Source of the DNA: Kalaharituber pfeilii
Taxonomy: Eukaryota; Ascomycota; Pezizomycetes; Pezizales; Pezizaceae
Length of the DNA stretch: 35,458 nucleotides
Reading direction: 5' to 3'
Assembly (NCBI GenBank): GCA_015179045.1
Contig: WHUZ01000196.1
Span: forward strand, 1-35,458
In this document: piece after piece, positions 8,105-18,014 of the stretch
How the letters are laid out: every line of letters starts with the position of its first letter
How positions within the stretch are numbered: position 1 is the stretch's first letter
The notes under the pieces: model-generated
What the model was told of the DNA's origin: nothing
The model's input: only the letters and a program-made list of their open reading frames with translations
Database searches by the model: none
Program-made: the position numbers and the translations under genes

Positions 8105-9423
8105 CAACAACGGATCTTGATAAAAGAGTTTCGTCAACCATGAGCTCTGGTCGCAATCATCAAGCTTACGTGGGTCGCAGATCCAGGCTATTGTCAGCTT
8201 TTCTGGAGGAACAAACCTCTGCACTCCTTCTATTTTATCTCCCAGGGATGAAAACTTGCCCCATTTAGCCTTGAATTTGGTAAATACGGCTTCGATAACT
8301 TCCTGGCGGTACGTTCTTAGCTGAGCAAGAGCTGCCTGGTCGAGCAATTTCTGAAGAGTGGCGTGGGGCCCGTAGGATGAAGTAATAAGGCGTTGCACTG
8401 ATGGCTTGAACAGAAGGTAATGGATCATACGGACTTCGCGGGGTAGATGAGAGGTTTCAATGTCGAGCTTGCGTACCTCGAGTGCCCCTAATGATAGCCT
8501 CAAATTAGTGATAGCAGGAACACAGTATGCGACATCAGTTCTAAGATCCTAGCCTTCGTTGGCATCATGTGTAACACATAGTAGGCCATGTGCCTCCAAT
8601 TTGTTGATATGATTCCCTTCACGACGATTTCTGTGTAGTGAAATGCACAGGAAACTCACTGACGGCGTTGTCTTTGAAACAGCGGTCACACAACCTAAGG
8701 TTCCATTTCTCAAACACCTTCCTCGTATGTTCCATCTTGAGACACCACTGACATCCCGTATCAGTGTCGCGCAACATGGTCTCTAATAACAGCCTTTTAA
8801 AATCAACCACTCTCGCCACCTCCGCGTCATACTTCCCAAACACTCTCACCACCTCCTTCCTGCTGAGCTTCTTTACTTTTACTATGCGCTTGTCGCAGCA
8901 GTTTGCCCTGCCATTGTTCTCAAGCTGCACCTGGTTAGCTTCCAAATCGCCTAAAAGGGTGCCCAAGGCCCAGCTCGCACTCCACCCGGGCATACAGTTG
9001 GCAAAGTCACCAACACGGTACCACAGGTAGTAGTTTGTGTTTGAGAGGACACCTCGGTAGAAGTCTCTGCAGGTAAGTGAGAGAAAGATGGCTTCGCGGG
9101 GTGACAGGTGTTCAATCACAATGGTAGTAATGAGCTCGGCGCTTAGTCGAAGAAGGCCAGGTACCGTACGGTTGTGCTCTGCAGCCAGATTGTGGTTTCG
9201 GCTGGCGGGGGTAGCCGCTAGTAACGATTGCGATGGACATGTAAGCATGGCGCACGCGGTTTGCGGCATGGGATCCTCACTTAGTGCTGTAAATAGGTAT
9301 GGACACGGCGGAGGAGACACTGACTTTAATATTACCTCTCGCAAGGCTACGAATTAGTTAAGAGGTGTAGTATTGACTAGCCATGCTTGTATCATTCCCC
9401 GCCGCAAGCCTTTTTTTTCTAAG

Positions 9424-9789
9424 ACGGTGGGATACACAATAGGCAAAGTAGACCGCCCGGAGTGCCGGTGGTGCGGCGAGGAGGAGGAGACCACCTCCCA
9501 TGTACTAATCCGGTGCAAAACCTGGAAGAAGAAATGGCCGGGAGGAGAAGCGGACGTGCTCAGACTCCCGAAAAGCAACCAGGACAAAGACGCACTGGCA
9601 GACATTCTAGATTGGGCGGGACAATAACAGCCTCTTATTTTTCATCTATTATTTTCATCTATTATTTATTCCGAGGGGGGTGAAGCCGGGGAGAAGATCA
9701 TACTATTTTGTATTTATTTCTTTGTATTTAATCTCGCCATAGCCCTTAGGGCGGCATGCGAGTACTGATATATATATATATATATAAGG

Positions 9790-9790
<1 letters not shown>
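9424..9790 (+). mobile_element. 5'-truncated LINE, 3' end of ORF2 plus tail
   Basis: The open frame up to 9627 encodes IGKVDRPECRWCG...TSHVL...C...DILDWAG-stop, the zinc-finger-like C-terminus shared with the LINEs at 17820-18014 and 34090-34278. A 3' UTR follows, then CTCGCCATAGCCCTTAGGGC and GGCATGCGAGTACTGATA. The tail ends in (TA)n at 9766-9785 rather than poly(A). The 5' boundary is approximate. Confidence 0.8.
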
Positions 9791-9792
<2 letters not shown>

Positions 9793-9822
<30 letters not shown>

Positions 9823-9870
9823 TTTCACGTAACCCCGCATACAGGCTACCAGCCTACGGCAAGAAATCAC
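9793..9870 (-). mobile_element. T-run/A-run junction and diverged LINE tail (variant 3)
   Basis: A run of about 14 T is followed directly by about 17 A, then minus-strand tail sequence (GGTAGCCTGTATGCGGGG, TTACGTGAAA). The abutting T and A runs form a perfect palindrome. It probably records a second retroposition next to the LINE tail at 9790. Confidence 0.5.
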
Positions 9871-10868
9871 GCCACAAGCCTTAACAACTGAAACAAAATG
9901 GAATTTAAGCAAGAAAAGTAAAAGTGACCTAAAACATGGCCAGTAGGCCAATATTTGCATCATTATAATCTAATAATTGGTGACCTGTTACTCGATTTTG
10001 CACGTGAACTCAGAAACTTCGTTAGTTAACGCAAGCTGGAGAAAGTGCGTGCCATGCAATGATGCATGCGAGGCTCAAAGTAGCATGGGACATACCGCAC
10101 AGAAATCTCACCGGTTTCGTGAAGAACTTAAGAGATATAGGACATCGGTAATTTGGCCGTTGATTGCGCATTTTACTATCTACAGCTGTACATAATAAGT
10201 TGTAAAATAAGTGCCAAGATATTTTCAAGCGTTCATGCTTTTGTGACCAAATACAGTACAGCTCAAAACTCCGCGAGCACAGATTTGTCAGAAGTGGACT
10301 ATGGCGAGAATACAGCAGAACCCGCGCTCTACTCCGACGATAAACAAGTGTTAAAAATCAGGGGTTCAATTTTTTCGTCTCCTTCACCTAGGTACTCCAT
10401 ACACACGACATGCCCATAAAGATGCAGAATGTTGGTGCCTGGCGTCGGTTACATTCATCATACAATTGTAAACCTTGCGCTGGAGCAAAAAATACTGCTC
10501 ACAGGAGTGCACCAGATTTCCACTGGCCACCGCGTTTGTTTGCGAACTTGCATGAAACGACTCCCTGTCCCTACCATTGGCATTTTGTATATCCCTGTAT
10601 GCCAAGCCAAATCTCACCACGACCCGAGAAAGGACCTACCTGCCGCAGTGGGATATAACAGGGGCTAAGCGTTCGAGCTGGGGAACACGGATGAACTTCC
10701 CTGAACATGGCTTTTTCACCCTCGTTGTCCCATTTCGTTCTGGAAGGCGCATAAAGAGGAGTCAGGAAACTGTCCCAAGTTTCAGTGCTCAGTAAAGGGG
10801 AGAGGTATCGAGATTATGCGGGAGTGTAGGGCTGGATGATGCCTGTATTGACCGTTGATCCTGCATCC
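9871..10868. other. Unassigned kilobase
   Basis: Several short overlapping frames exist, but none shows a recognisable motif, consistent codon pattern or splice structure. I see no terminal repeats. Confidence 0.4.
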
Positions 10869-12217
10869 TTGTCTATGGATTTTTTTTTTTTTTTTTTTTT
10901 TTTATTTCATTACTCGCATGCCGCCCTGTGGGCTATGGCGAGGGTTTTATTTAAAAGGAAAGAAAAAAAACGTCTTAAGTACATGATGCCCGCGGTTAAC
11001 ATGGTATTGCGGGGGGAAGGGGTCAGTGGGTCCAATCATCTCCGTCCTCTTTCTGCCTCGTACTGACTCGCCTTAAGCCATCTCCCTCCGAGTCGCACCT
11101 TGTCCATGTCTAGTTTCTCTTCCAAGTATACTACTATGGAACTGGTCTTTTTTCCCTCTCCGACAAGAATGTCTTTCTTCCTCAACCATCGGATCCCGAT
11201 GATATTCTTCATGTCTGTGTTGTCTTCGGACAGCCATCTCCTGACATTGCCGAGTTCCCTTCTCAAGGCTATGCCGTGGATGACAATTCCGACTTTGTTG
11301 TCATGAGCTGGTTTTGTCGGAGGCTTTCTGGCGTTTCTCGTGGTGCGGGGGGGTGGCGTGGGTGTGGGTGTGGGTGTGGGGGTGGGGGTGGGGGTGGCTG
11401 AGGCTGGTGCTGAAGTTGGAGCCGGAGCCGAGTTTGTGACCGGGGGAGGGGTTGCCTTCTTTCCTTTCCTTGGCTTTCTATTCCTCCTTCGCTTCTCCCT
11501 GGTCGGTGGTGACGTCTCCGGTATGTCCAGGCACGTGATTTGGCTGAACTCCAGAGGTGGTGGTGGCGGCGCCGGGGTAGCCGGGGTGTCTAGTGGCTGT
11601 GTCGGTGGCTCAATGGCCGGGATGTCTATTGTGGTGATGGGGCTGAAGCCCATTGGCGGCTGCGGGATAAGGGGCTGGCCTGGCTGAAGTGCTCGTACGA
11701 TGATAAATCCATCCTTGAACGAGACTATCAGCTTCGCTCCCTCCGTTGGAGGGTCCTTGTCTTTGGCTTCGTACTGCCATATGTCTGCGAGGGTGTGTCC
11801 CCATGCCTCTTGCCATGTCTCTTGATGTTCCGCTGTCTCCGCTGCCGGGGGAGGGGGCGGCGGGGCGGGAGCTGTCTCTTTCGGGGGGGCGGGGACCGCC
11901 AACTTTGTCTTCTTTCCCTTTGGCATTTGGTTGTCTTATCCGTGTGTGCCGATTGATGCTTGGCGCCGACTTCGCGTGGTTGCTGTGTTGGCAACGGCGG
12001 TGGTGAGCTGTGGCAACGGAGGTGGTGAGCTGATGAGTCCTCGCGATTTTTACCCCTCGTGGGAAAATCGCACGGTCGGGTGTTGGAGGATAAAAATTAG
12101 ATTAATAGACTCAGCTCGCCGAGCGCTATCGATCTATGTAATTTTCAGCGGGGGGGACGTTGTGGTTGTGGAGTCGCTTCCAAACGCTCGTCCTGAGGTG
12201 GTTGTTGTCTATGGATT
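10869..12217 (-). mobile_element. ORF1-only (half) LINE copy with TSD
   Basis: Direct repeats ttgtctatggatt at 10869-10881 and 12205-12217 flank a 1.32-kb minus-strand unit: a 5' UTR (12204 to 11927), a complete ORF1, a short 3' UTR, then the family-1 tail (CGCCATAGCCCACAGGGCGG, CATGCGAGTAATGAAATA) and poly(A). There is no ORF2 at all. The 5' UTR matches the block at 16518-16632 and 18136-18236, so the 5' end appears genuine. I infer a non-autonomous LINE mobilised by the full-length relative through the shared tail. Confidence 0.85.
11036..11926 (-). CDS. LINE ORF1 (Gag-like) protein
   Basis: The 296-residue protein starts at a true ATG (11926) shortly after the 5' UTR. It has a proline-rich N-terminal half with two 'FS(P/Q)IT' repeats, a basic patch (REKRRRNRKPRKGKK), a (TP)n run encoded by a GGGTGT-type microsatellite, and a C-terminal domain about residues 210-296 (GIVIHGIALRRELG...KKTSSIVVYLE...GGRWLKASQYEAER). 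That domain is typical of fungal LINE ORF1 proteins, which bind RNA. No CCHC knuckle follows; the frame stops about 155 bp before the LINE tail. The frame is intact. Confidence 0.8.
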   Translation of the reverse strand: MPKGKKTKLAVPAPPKETAPAPPPPPPAAETAEHQETWQEAWGHTLADIWQYEAKDKDPPTEGAKLIVSFKDGFIIVRALQPGQPLIPQPPMGFSPITTIDIPAIEPPTQPLDTPATPAPPPPPLEFSQITCLDIPETSPPTREKRRRNRKPRKGKKATPPPVTNSAPAPTSAPASATPTPTPTPTPTPTPPPRTTRNARKPPTKPAHDNKVGIVIHGIALRRELGNVRRWLSEDNTDMKNIIGIRWLRKKDILVGEGKKTSSIVVYLEEKLDMDKVRLGGRWLKASQYEAERGRR

Positions 12218-12349
12218 GGTAACTTGAGCCGGAGTTGAGTCTGCTGTGATACTACAGCGGGACGGGATGCCGAAGTCGGGTTGCACATGAGGAACGACAA
12301 CTGCGGCCGACCGGTCGCAACAAAAATACCCTGGCACCCCTCTCACCCA
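12218..12349. other. Short spacer between the two half-LINEs
   Basis: No feature is recognised in this 130-bp interval. Confidence 0.4.
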
Positions 12350-13198
12350 TTACACCATTTTTTTTTTTTTTTTTTTTAATATCATTACTCGCATACCGCC
12401 CTATGGGCTATGGCGAGGTATTTATTAAAGAAAAGAAAAGAAAAGAAAAGACTGTAACTAAATACATGTGGTACCCGCGATTCTCGTACATGATGCGGGT
12501 GGAGTGCAGGGGCCAGCGTGTCTATCTTCTCTCTGACTCGTACCGGCATGCCTTCAACCATTTCCCTCCCAAACGCACTCTCTCAATTTGGACCTCTTTT
12601 TCCAGGTATACCACGGCTGAGCTCGTCTTCTTCCCTTCCTCCAGCAGCAGCGTCTTGTGTCTCAGCCATCTAATCCCAGTGGTCTTGCCGATGTCCTTGT
12701 TTGCCTCCTCCAGCCATCTGCGGACTTTCCCCAAGTCCTTTCTCAGGGCGATTCCGTGAATGACAATGCCTATTTTCCTGGTGGCGGGGTTGGGGCTGGG
12801 GGAGCTTGTTTTGGGGCTAGGTGTGGCTTTCCTGGGTTTCGGGAGGGCACGTTTCGGGGGGGTGGGGGTTGGGGTAGTGTCATCGGGGGGTGGGGAGGCT
12901 TGATGACGGTGTAGCGGCTGAGGCAATCTTCTTTGCCTCCGTGTCCGTAAGCGCCCGCTTAATGGCGTATGCGGCCTGGTTGGACGGCATTTTGCCTTTG
13001 CGCTTTCTTGTGGGTGTGGTGGGTGTAGTTTCCATCGGCTCCGACTGAGTGCACGTGATGGGGCTGAACCCCATCGTCGTTGGCGGTAGTGGCGATGGTG
13101 GCGGTGGTGGTGGTAGTGGTTCCACTGGCTCCGACTGAACGCTTCTGATGGGGCTGAACCCCAGCGTCGGTAGCGGTGGTGGCGGCAGTTACACCATT
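12350..13198 (-). mobile_element. Second ORF1-only LINE copy, 5'-truncated, with TSD
   Basis: Direct repeats ttacaccatt at 12350-12359 and 13189-13198 flank a minus-strand copy with broken ORF1, 3' UTR, an (AAAAG)n-type microsatellite near 12424-12450, tail CGCCATAGCCCATAGGGCGG and poly(A). ORF1 passes to the tail with no ORF2 between, exactly as in the copy at 10881-12204. The shared structure argues for a propagating ORF1-only lineage rather than two unrelated deletions. Confidence 0.82.
12522..13186 (-). pseudogene. Broken LINE ORF1
   Basis: Homologous to the ORF1 at 11036-11926. The 5' part (13186 to about 12880) has the MGFSPIT repeat and a basic RKRKGK patch. The frame then shifts near 12900, and the C-terminal domain (IGIVIHGIALRKDLG...KKTSSAVVYLE...GGKWLKACRYESER) ends at 12522. 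At least one frameshift and loss of the start make it non-functional. Confidence 0.75.
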
Positions 13199-13740
13199 GC
13201 TATTACCGTACAGGCCAACCCACCATGCAACAGGTACATCAACCACCCCAACTAGATTCCTGATATGCTCACAACATTATATTGTCCCTGAATTGAAGTC
13301 AGCGAGTTGTAAAAGCTAGCACGAATTGGTAGAAAGTAAACGCTACAATGTATAAGAGCCGCTTGGAGAAATCACTACAGGAGCGCACATAATCTAGCTT
13401 GGTATAGCGAGCCATTGGCACCAAGTAGTACCGGCGGAAGTCAGAGAGACTGCAATGCAGTGCAATCCCAGCATGTCCGGAAAATTTTATTCCGCCCAGC
13501 TGATACGCGACAGACTTTGTCCCTTACCAGGTCCACTGGTTGCTAGGACACAACGGCGCAGAAAGTTCCAATTGAACGTCTAGATCGTGCGAAAAGCTGG
13601 TTGGCTGGGCCAAGGATGGCGGTGCTTCAACTGAACCTCAGAAAGAATTATCATCACAGCCATGACTCTACATAAAGATGCGAGAGATACCCAAGACGGT
13701 TAAAAGTGCATTTTTTAAACTTCGGGCATGAATTCTCACG
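13199..13740. other. Unassigned spacer
   Basis: No gene, repeat or terminal structure is recognised. Confidence 0.4.
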
Positions 13741-13831
13741 AATATATCAGGAAACCCTGCCATGGCCAAGTGCTACAAGCGGGGTTATGTGATTAAAAAA
13801 AAAAAAAAAAAAAAAAAAAATATATCAGGAA
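13741..13831 (+). mobile_element. Tail-only LINE insertion (family 2) with TSD
   Basis: Direct repeats aatatatcaggaa at 13741-13753 and 13819-13831 flank CCCTGCCATGGCCAAGTGC, TACAAGCGGGGTTATGTGATT and poly(A). As at 604-685, only the last 40-odd nucleotides of the element are present. Confidence 0.85.
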
Positions 13832-14413
13832 GGAAGATCGAAGAGAGTTGTCGCTCTTCGCTGGGGCCTATCTAGGTCAAGGACTAGCCAAGGCTAGCGC
13901 AGCTTTCGCTGTACGGTCCCTGTTCCCCGCCACGCTTCGATCGGAAAATTCTTACGCATTGATGCAAGGTGTACCGACCCATCTGTACTCGGGGGTGCGG
14001 CATAGTCTGTGGAATTATGCAGCGCCAACGTACTCACGTGGGTTCACGTGGTACTTCTGCTGCTACGGGCCAAGCAAAAGTGGTGTAAAAAAGGACGAAA
14101 AGTCTGTGGAAATTTTTGTATGGGAAACCTGCAAAATTTTTCCACAGAACTTTTAGTATGATAAAAATGCTATATACATGACAACACTAATATAAGAAAA
14201 TGCAAAATTTTTGAAAAAACGACAAAAAAAAAAAAAAAAAAAAAATATTGCAACCATGAAATTCACTTGAAAAACTCGAAAAACTTGAAACTTGTAGAAA
14301 GGAAGGGGAAAAAAAAAAAAGAAAAAGAAGCTCATACCATAAGTAAAAAGTCTTGCTAATCTTAGTAGTTACTTACACCATGCCCGGTGAACCATCACCA
14401 CCAGCCTCTTATT
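13832..14413. other. Unassigned stretch with A/T homopolymers
   Basis: Two A-runs (about 14223-14245 and 14309-14320) occur without a recognisable LINE tail. A 102-residue frame starting at 13848 has no recognisable motif and I do not call it. Confidence 0.35.
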
Positions 14414-14497
14414 GAGGTTAGCTAAACTCGCCATAGCCCAGAGGGCGGCATGCGAGTAATGATATTTAAAAAAAAAAAAAAAAAGAGGTTAGCTAAA
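14414..14497 (+). mobile_element. Tail-only LINE insertion (family 1) with 13-bp TSD
   Basis: Direct repeats gaggttagctaaa at 14414-14426 and 14485-14497 flank a 58-bp insert: CTCGCCATAGCCCAGAGGGC, GGCATGCGAGTAATGATATT and poly(A). The loop of the tail hairpin is AGA here instead of ATA. Confidence 0.87.
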
Positions 14498-14572
14498 GAC
14501 TCTAGTAGTAGCGCTTAAGTAGTAATACCTCTTGACGACACTTTTAACGAGACGGTTGTATAACATGACAGG

Positions 14573-14830
14573 TTACCCCTGTAACAGCCACGGCAGGGCC
14601 CCTGGGTCTAAACCCTCAAAGCCCGGAGGCAGGCGGTCGCTGGAACGCGCCCACATAATATGCGCATAAGCGACGCATGCGACATGCGCCAGTAAAAGGT
14701 GTCGCAGTCGCGAAACGAGTTCTATGTGAGGTATGCAGAAGACTTGTGAAACTCGCGGCTTTTGAGCTGGCGGACCGTAATTCTCTGTGTTCATCTCCTC
14801 CGTTATAGCACCGTTAGAAGGCCTCCATCG
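14573..14830 (-). repeat. Dispersed repeat, old retroposed copy (shared 100-bp block)
   Basis: The minus-strand block around 14700-14830 (GAACACAGAGAATTACGGTC... then CAAAAGCC, later CGACTGCGACACC) is recognisably similar to 22645-22760 and more weakly to 28695-28775 on the same strand. Downstream it ends with GGGCCCTGCCGTGGCTGTTA, resembling a decayed family-2 LINE tail. It could be a SINE or an old LINE body; the 122-residue frame across it is not supported as a gene. Confidence 0.5.
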
Positions 14831-14945
14831 CCTTCGGTTTCTCGCTTCCGTTGTCTCGTTGCGGTGGTTTGCGCCAGAAACGTCTGGATGACCACCTCCA
14901 AACACTTCCCATTCGATTGGCAACGAGTCTGAACCGTCCAACCCA

Positions 14946-16517
14946 CCCTACTTCACGTCAGGAATGAGGATACCAGTCCCAGCAATCACCTTTAACTGTA
15001 TCGGCCTCCCCCTCCTGGATTGCTAATCCCTTGGTTCCTGTATTCTGCCCACTTTTTGCAGCTGTGCTTCCCTCCCCCCCTTGCGCCTCGAATCCCAGCT
15101 GAACGGCCTCGAGCTCTGGCGGACCCCATGCCTGCTGCAGGCCAAGTGCGCCCTTTGCTTTCACCAACTCCTCTGCATTCTTTGCCTGCATCAGCGGTTC
15201 CTCCACCCTCTAGTCTTGACGATTGTGAACTGCTTTCATTGGACCAGACAGTCCGGCTACTCTCTCCTGTTGCATGTCCATCTGAAGTTACCTCGGTCCT
15301 TCGAGCGTTGTCCCGCCCTGCAGTCCTTCAATTCTCCTGCTGACAAAAATTGCACGAATGCGAAGTTATTTCGTGGTTTTTAAGCAGTATGAATATTTGT
15401 GCTCGCAGCGACCCGGATGGCGGCTCGAGTGTGGGCGGCCCCGTTCGGGTGCTGCTGTAGGAAGGATGTTTGACGTTGTGTGCATCAATGGCTAGCGTTT
15501 TGCGTCCAATCTTGGCATGAGGCTAGGGGATCTCTGGGCGGCCATACTATCATGCCAAGAGCCTAGAGGCGCGCTAAACTTTCGCTCCTAAGTAGCACTT
15601 ACTAAGCTGGCTGCCTAGATCAAGGGCCAAGAAGACTAATTTCGACATCGTCCTCCAGTCAGCACCCAGTTCATGCTCCCCAACTCAATGCGAACTCTCC
15701 TCGTCTGAATCCTCGTTATCTGCCAACTGCTTCTCCTGCGCTCTCTCTTCATAGCGTTGCAACGCCACCTGATGGGTACACATACAGCACGTTGCACCAA
15801 CGGAGCTGCGATATCACCACTGCAAGACTACTCTGATGACGTCCGTCACAGCCTCGTCTCTTTCTAGCCTTAGCTATAGTGAGCTTTGCAAACTCGTGCC
15901 GACCTAGGGACGTCCTCACAGTTGCCGGGTCCGTGGGCTCGATGGTTCATGCCCGATATTCAATCTTGCCATACAATAGGCTGCATTAATACACCTTTCA
16001 CATTGTCCTTATTTTCGTTCAGCGTGAGATCGAGTATCAACACGCTTCAACCGTTCACTACTATGTCTACTACGTTTGTTCGTCGAAGGAGCAGTGCTCC
16101 ATCTACCACATCAGTCGAAGTCCGCTTTGGCAATCGGTCCTTCTTACAGACTCCCAAGCTCTCCTGTACATGACAGTGGGTTGTGCAGAGTCGAGAGTGC
16201 GTCAGCGAGGTCAATTTGGCGCCCAAGGACGACATTATAGCGTCAATGGTTTGAATGACGCAAAAATATTTTGGCATGCCAAAAAGCCGAGATGTGTGTC
16301 GTCGTGGTTCAGGTAACACCCGCAGCGGCGACGGTAGCAGTAGACCTAACCAGGCTTCCCAACCTGACGCGCATCGAAGACATACACGAATTTTTTGGAC
16401 ACATTACAGCAGACTTATCAACTGCTGGAACAAGTACTGGCAACCCCCAAGTTCGTGCGCCCCCAGAGTGGAACACGAATCTCAATGAACCGCCAGCGGC
16501 AACCACTCCGACAGGAC
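14946..16517. other. Unassigned 1.6-kb region
   Basis: Frames of 80 to 107 residues overlap on both strands near 14958-15383 and 15886-16561, but I recognise no domain. The part near 16255-16517 lies directly before a LINE 5' UTR fragment and may be flanking or upstream LINE sequence. Confidence 0.4.
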
Positions 16518-16639
16518 GAGAGCGCCTGGAAGCCACTTCACAACCACAACGTCCCCCCTAGCGAAACATACATAGATCGAAAGCACTCAGTGCGCTGAGT
16601 CTTTTGATCCCATTTTCATTCCAAAATACCCATACGGCT

Positions 16640-18014
16640 AGGGAAAGCAGCGTGGAACACGGCGTCCAGGCTCACCAAAATACCCCCGAGCAAAAGAAGA
16701 CAGCTATACACGAGCATAGCCAGAAACATCGCAACATATGGGAGCTGGGCCTGGCTCAACTACGCGAAAGGGGCACCGGCGGAGAAGAAACTCAGAGAGC
16801 TAGAAAAATGGCAGTATAGCGTAGCGAGAAATATCACAGGGGCCCCATGGGGCACCAGGGGGGCGATAGTCGAGGGGATCGTCAACCTGGAGTCTGTACA
16901 AGCGTTCGTGACAGGGGAAGGGGAGAGGGTTGAGGCTCGGGCACTGAGATTTCCGGGAGAAAGGATCGCCAACTCGGAACCGGACTCCACGTACCTGAGA
17001 GGCGACCTAAGACACAGAGACCCATTACCGTTACACACCGTCCCCACGCACCCGAGCGACACGAGCAAGGAAGAGTGGGAGGCCATCATAGAGAGAGAAA
17101 CGGATGAAGGATGGAACGGGGTGTACACGGACGGGAGTAGGCAGTGTTCCCAACCGGCCAGGCCTGAAACCGCCTGGGGCGGCCCCGGCGGAGCTTCTGA
17201 TGGCCTGGACCGGCCTGAAACATTCAGGCGGCCTGGACCGGCCCAGGCCGACCTCATGGCCGGCCTGAAAGATCAGGCCAGGCCCAGGCCTAGATTTTCA
17301 CGGTCCAGGCCGGCCCGTTGGGAACACTGGGAGTAGGATAGATGGCACGACAGGAGCAGGGGTGCACCACCGGCACGAGACAAAGTCCCTCCATCTGGGG
17401 GGAAGGAGCACGGTAAACGACGGCGAACTCATAGCAATAGGCGAGGCATTAAAGTTAACGGGCGAGCTATTGATCGTAACCGACTCACAAACGGCAATTA
17501 AAAAGTTACAGGAGATAGCGGGAGGAGAACCTACAGCCGACGGAGCTTCCAACATGGTTAGGAGACGGTGGGAAGAACGAGCGGCCAGAGGGGACTTAGA
17601 CCTCGCCATCATCTGGGTCAAAAGCCACAAGGGAATCAAAGGCAACACGGAACGTGCGAGAATGAGATCATAACGGAGGCGGGAATAAGACAGGATTACA
17701 AGGCGAGGAGAGCCCCGCAGAGGAACCAGGCAGAACTCAACTACCGGCCGACACAGCGAGCAGATAAGCGCCGATACCTGGCCACCTTGGCCGGAATTCT
17801 GGGGAACAAAGGCCTCAAGGAATGGAGATACAAGATAGGGAAGGCGGATTCACCGGAATGCCGATGGTGTGGCCAGGCGCCAGAGAGATGGGAACACGTA
17901 CGGAGTGACTGCATCGCCTGGAACCGAAAGAACACGAAAGGAGCAGAAGGTATAAGACAGGTGGAAAAGGACACGAATTTGGTGGAGATATTGGAGTGGG
18001 CCGGGGAGGAGTAG
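16640..18014 (+). pseudogene. LINE ORF2 fragment: RNase H and zinc-finger-like C-terminus
   Basis: The RNase H pieces are YTDGSR (before 17141), NDGELIAIGEAL and LLIVTDSQTAI (about 17415-17500) and IIWVKSHKGIKGN (about 17605-17650). The C-terminus has IGKADSPECRWCGQ...WEHV...C and EILEWAGEE before the stop at 18014. The frame is broken by frameshifts near 16900 and 17655 and by the 188-bp hAT insertion at 17142; removing that insert with one TSD copy restores the frame locally. It encoded part of a Tad-like LINE replicase. Confidence 0.85.
17142..17329 (+). mobile_element. 188-bp hAT miniature in LINE RNase H
   Basis: Termini CAGTGTTCCCAACCGGCC and GGCCCGTTGGGAACACTG and an exact 8-bp TSD ggagtagg (17134-17141, 17330-17337) mark a complete miniature. 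It consists almost entirely of GGCCTGAA/GGCCTGGACC repeats. Insert plus one TSD is 196 bp, and the flanking LINE frame joins exactly when it is removed. Confidence 0.95.

Larger units (their letters stand above)
6604..9344 (-). pseudogene. F-box protein gene disrupted by a hAT insertion
   Basis: The 5' part (9344 to about 8620; first ATG at 9269) encodes an F-box-like segment at residues about 62-102 (LLRLSAELI...SPREAIFLSLTCRDF) and a CxxC...CxxC pair (Cys198/201, Cys219/222). The same strand continues at about 8545-8105, is cut by the hAT element 7293-8104, and resumes at 7292-6604. Removing the element with one 8-bp TSD copy joins the last two parts in frame. F-box proteins normally recruit substrates to SCF ubiquitin ligases. 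Between 8660 and 8545 the frame changes and meets a stop, so there is either an intron (possible donors GTCAGT or GTGAGT) or an older lesion; I could not fix the boundary. Confidence 0.75.

Noticed and set aside
8632..8665. A minus-strand GTGAGT...ACACAG pair in the F-box gene as an intron.
   Set aside because: It would be about 29 nt, too short for a fungal spliceosomal intron, and does not restore the downstream frame.
11340..11687. Gly/Val-rich plus-strand frame.
   Set aside because: It is the antisense shadow of the proline/threonine-rich LINE ORF1 on the minus strand.
14573..14941. A 122-residue minus-strand frame.
   Set aside because: It overlaps the dispersed repeat and a decayed LINE-like tail; the related copies at 22645-22760 and 28695-28775 do not keep the frame.
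15020..15383. Overlapping plus-strand frames of about 100 residues and a minus-strand frame at 14958-15206.
   Set aside because: No domain, no consistent splice signals and mutually exclusive frames; left as unassigned.
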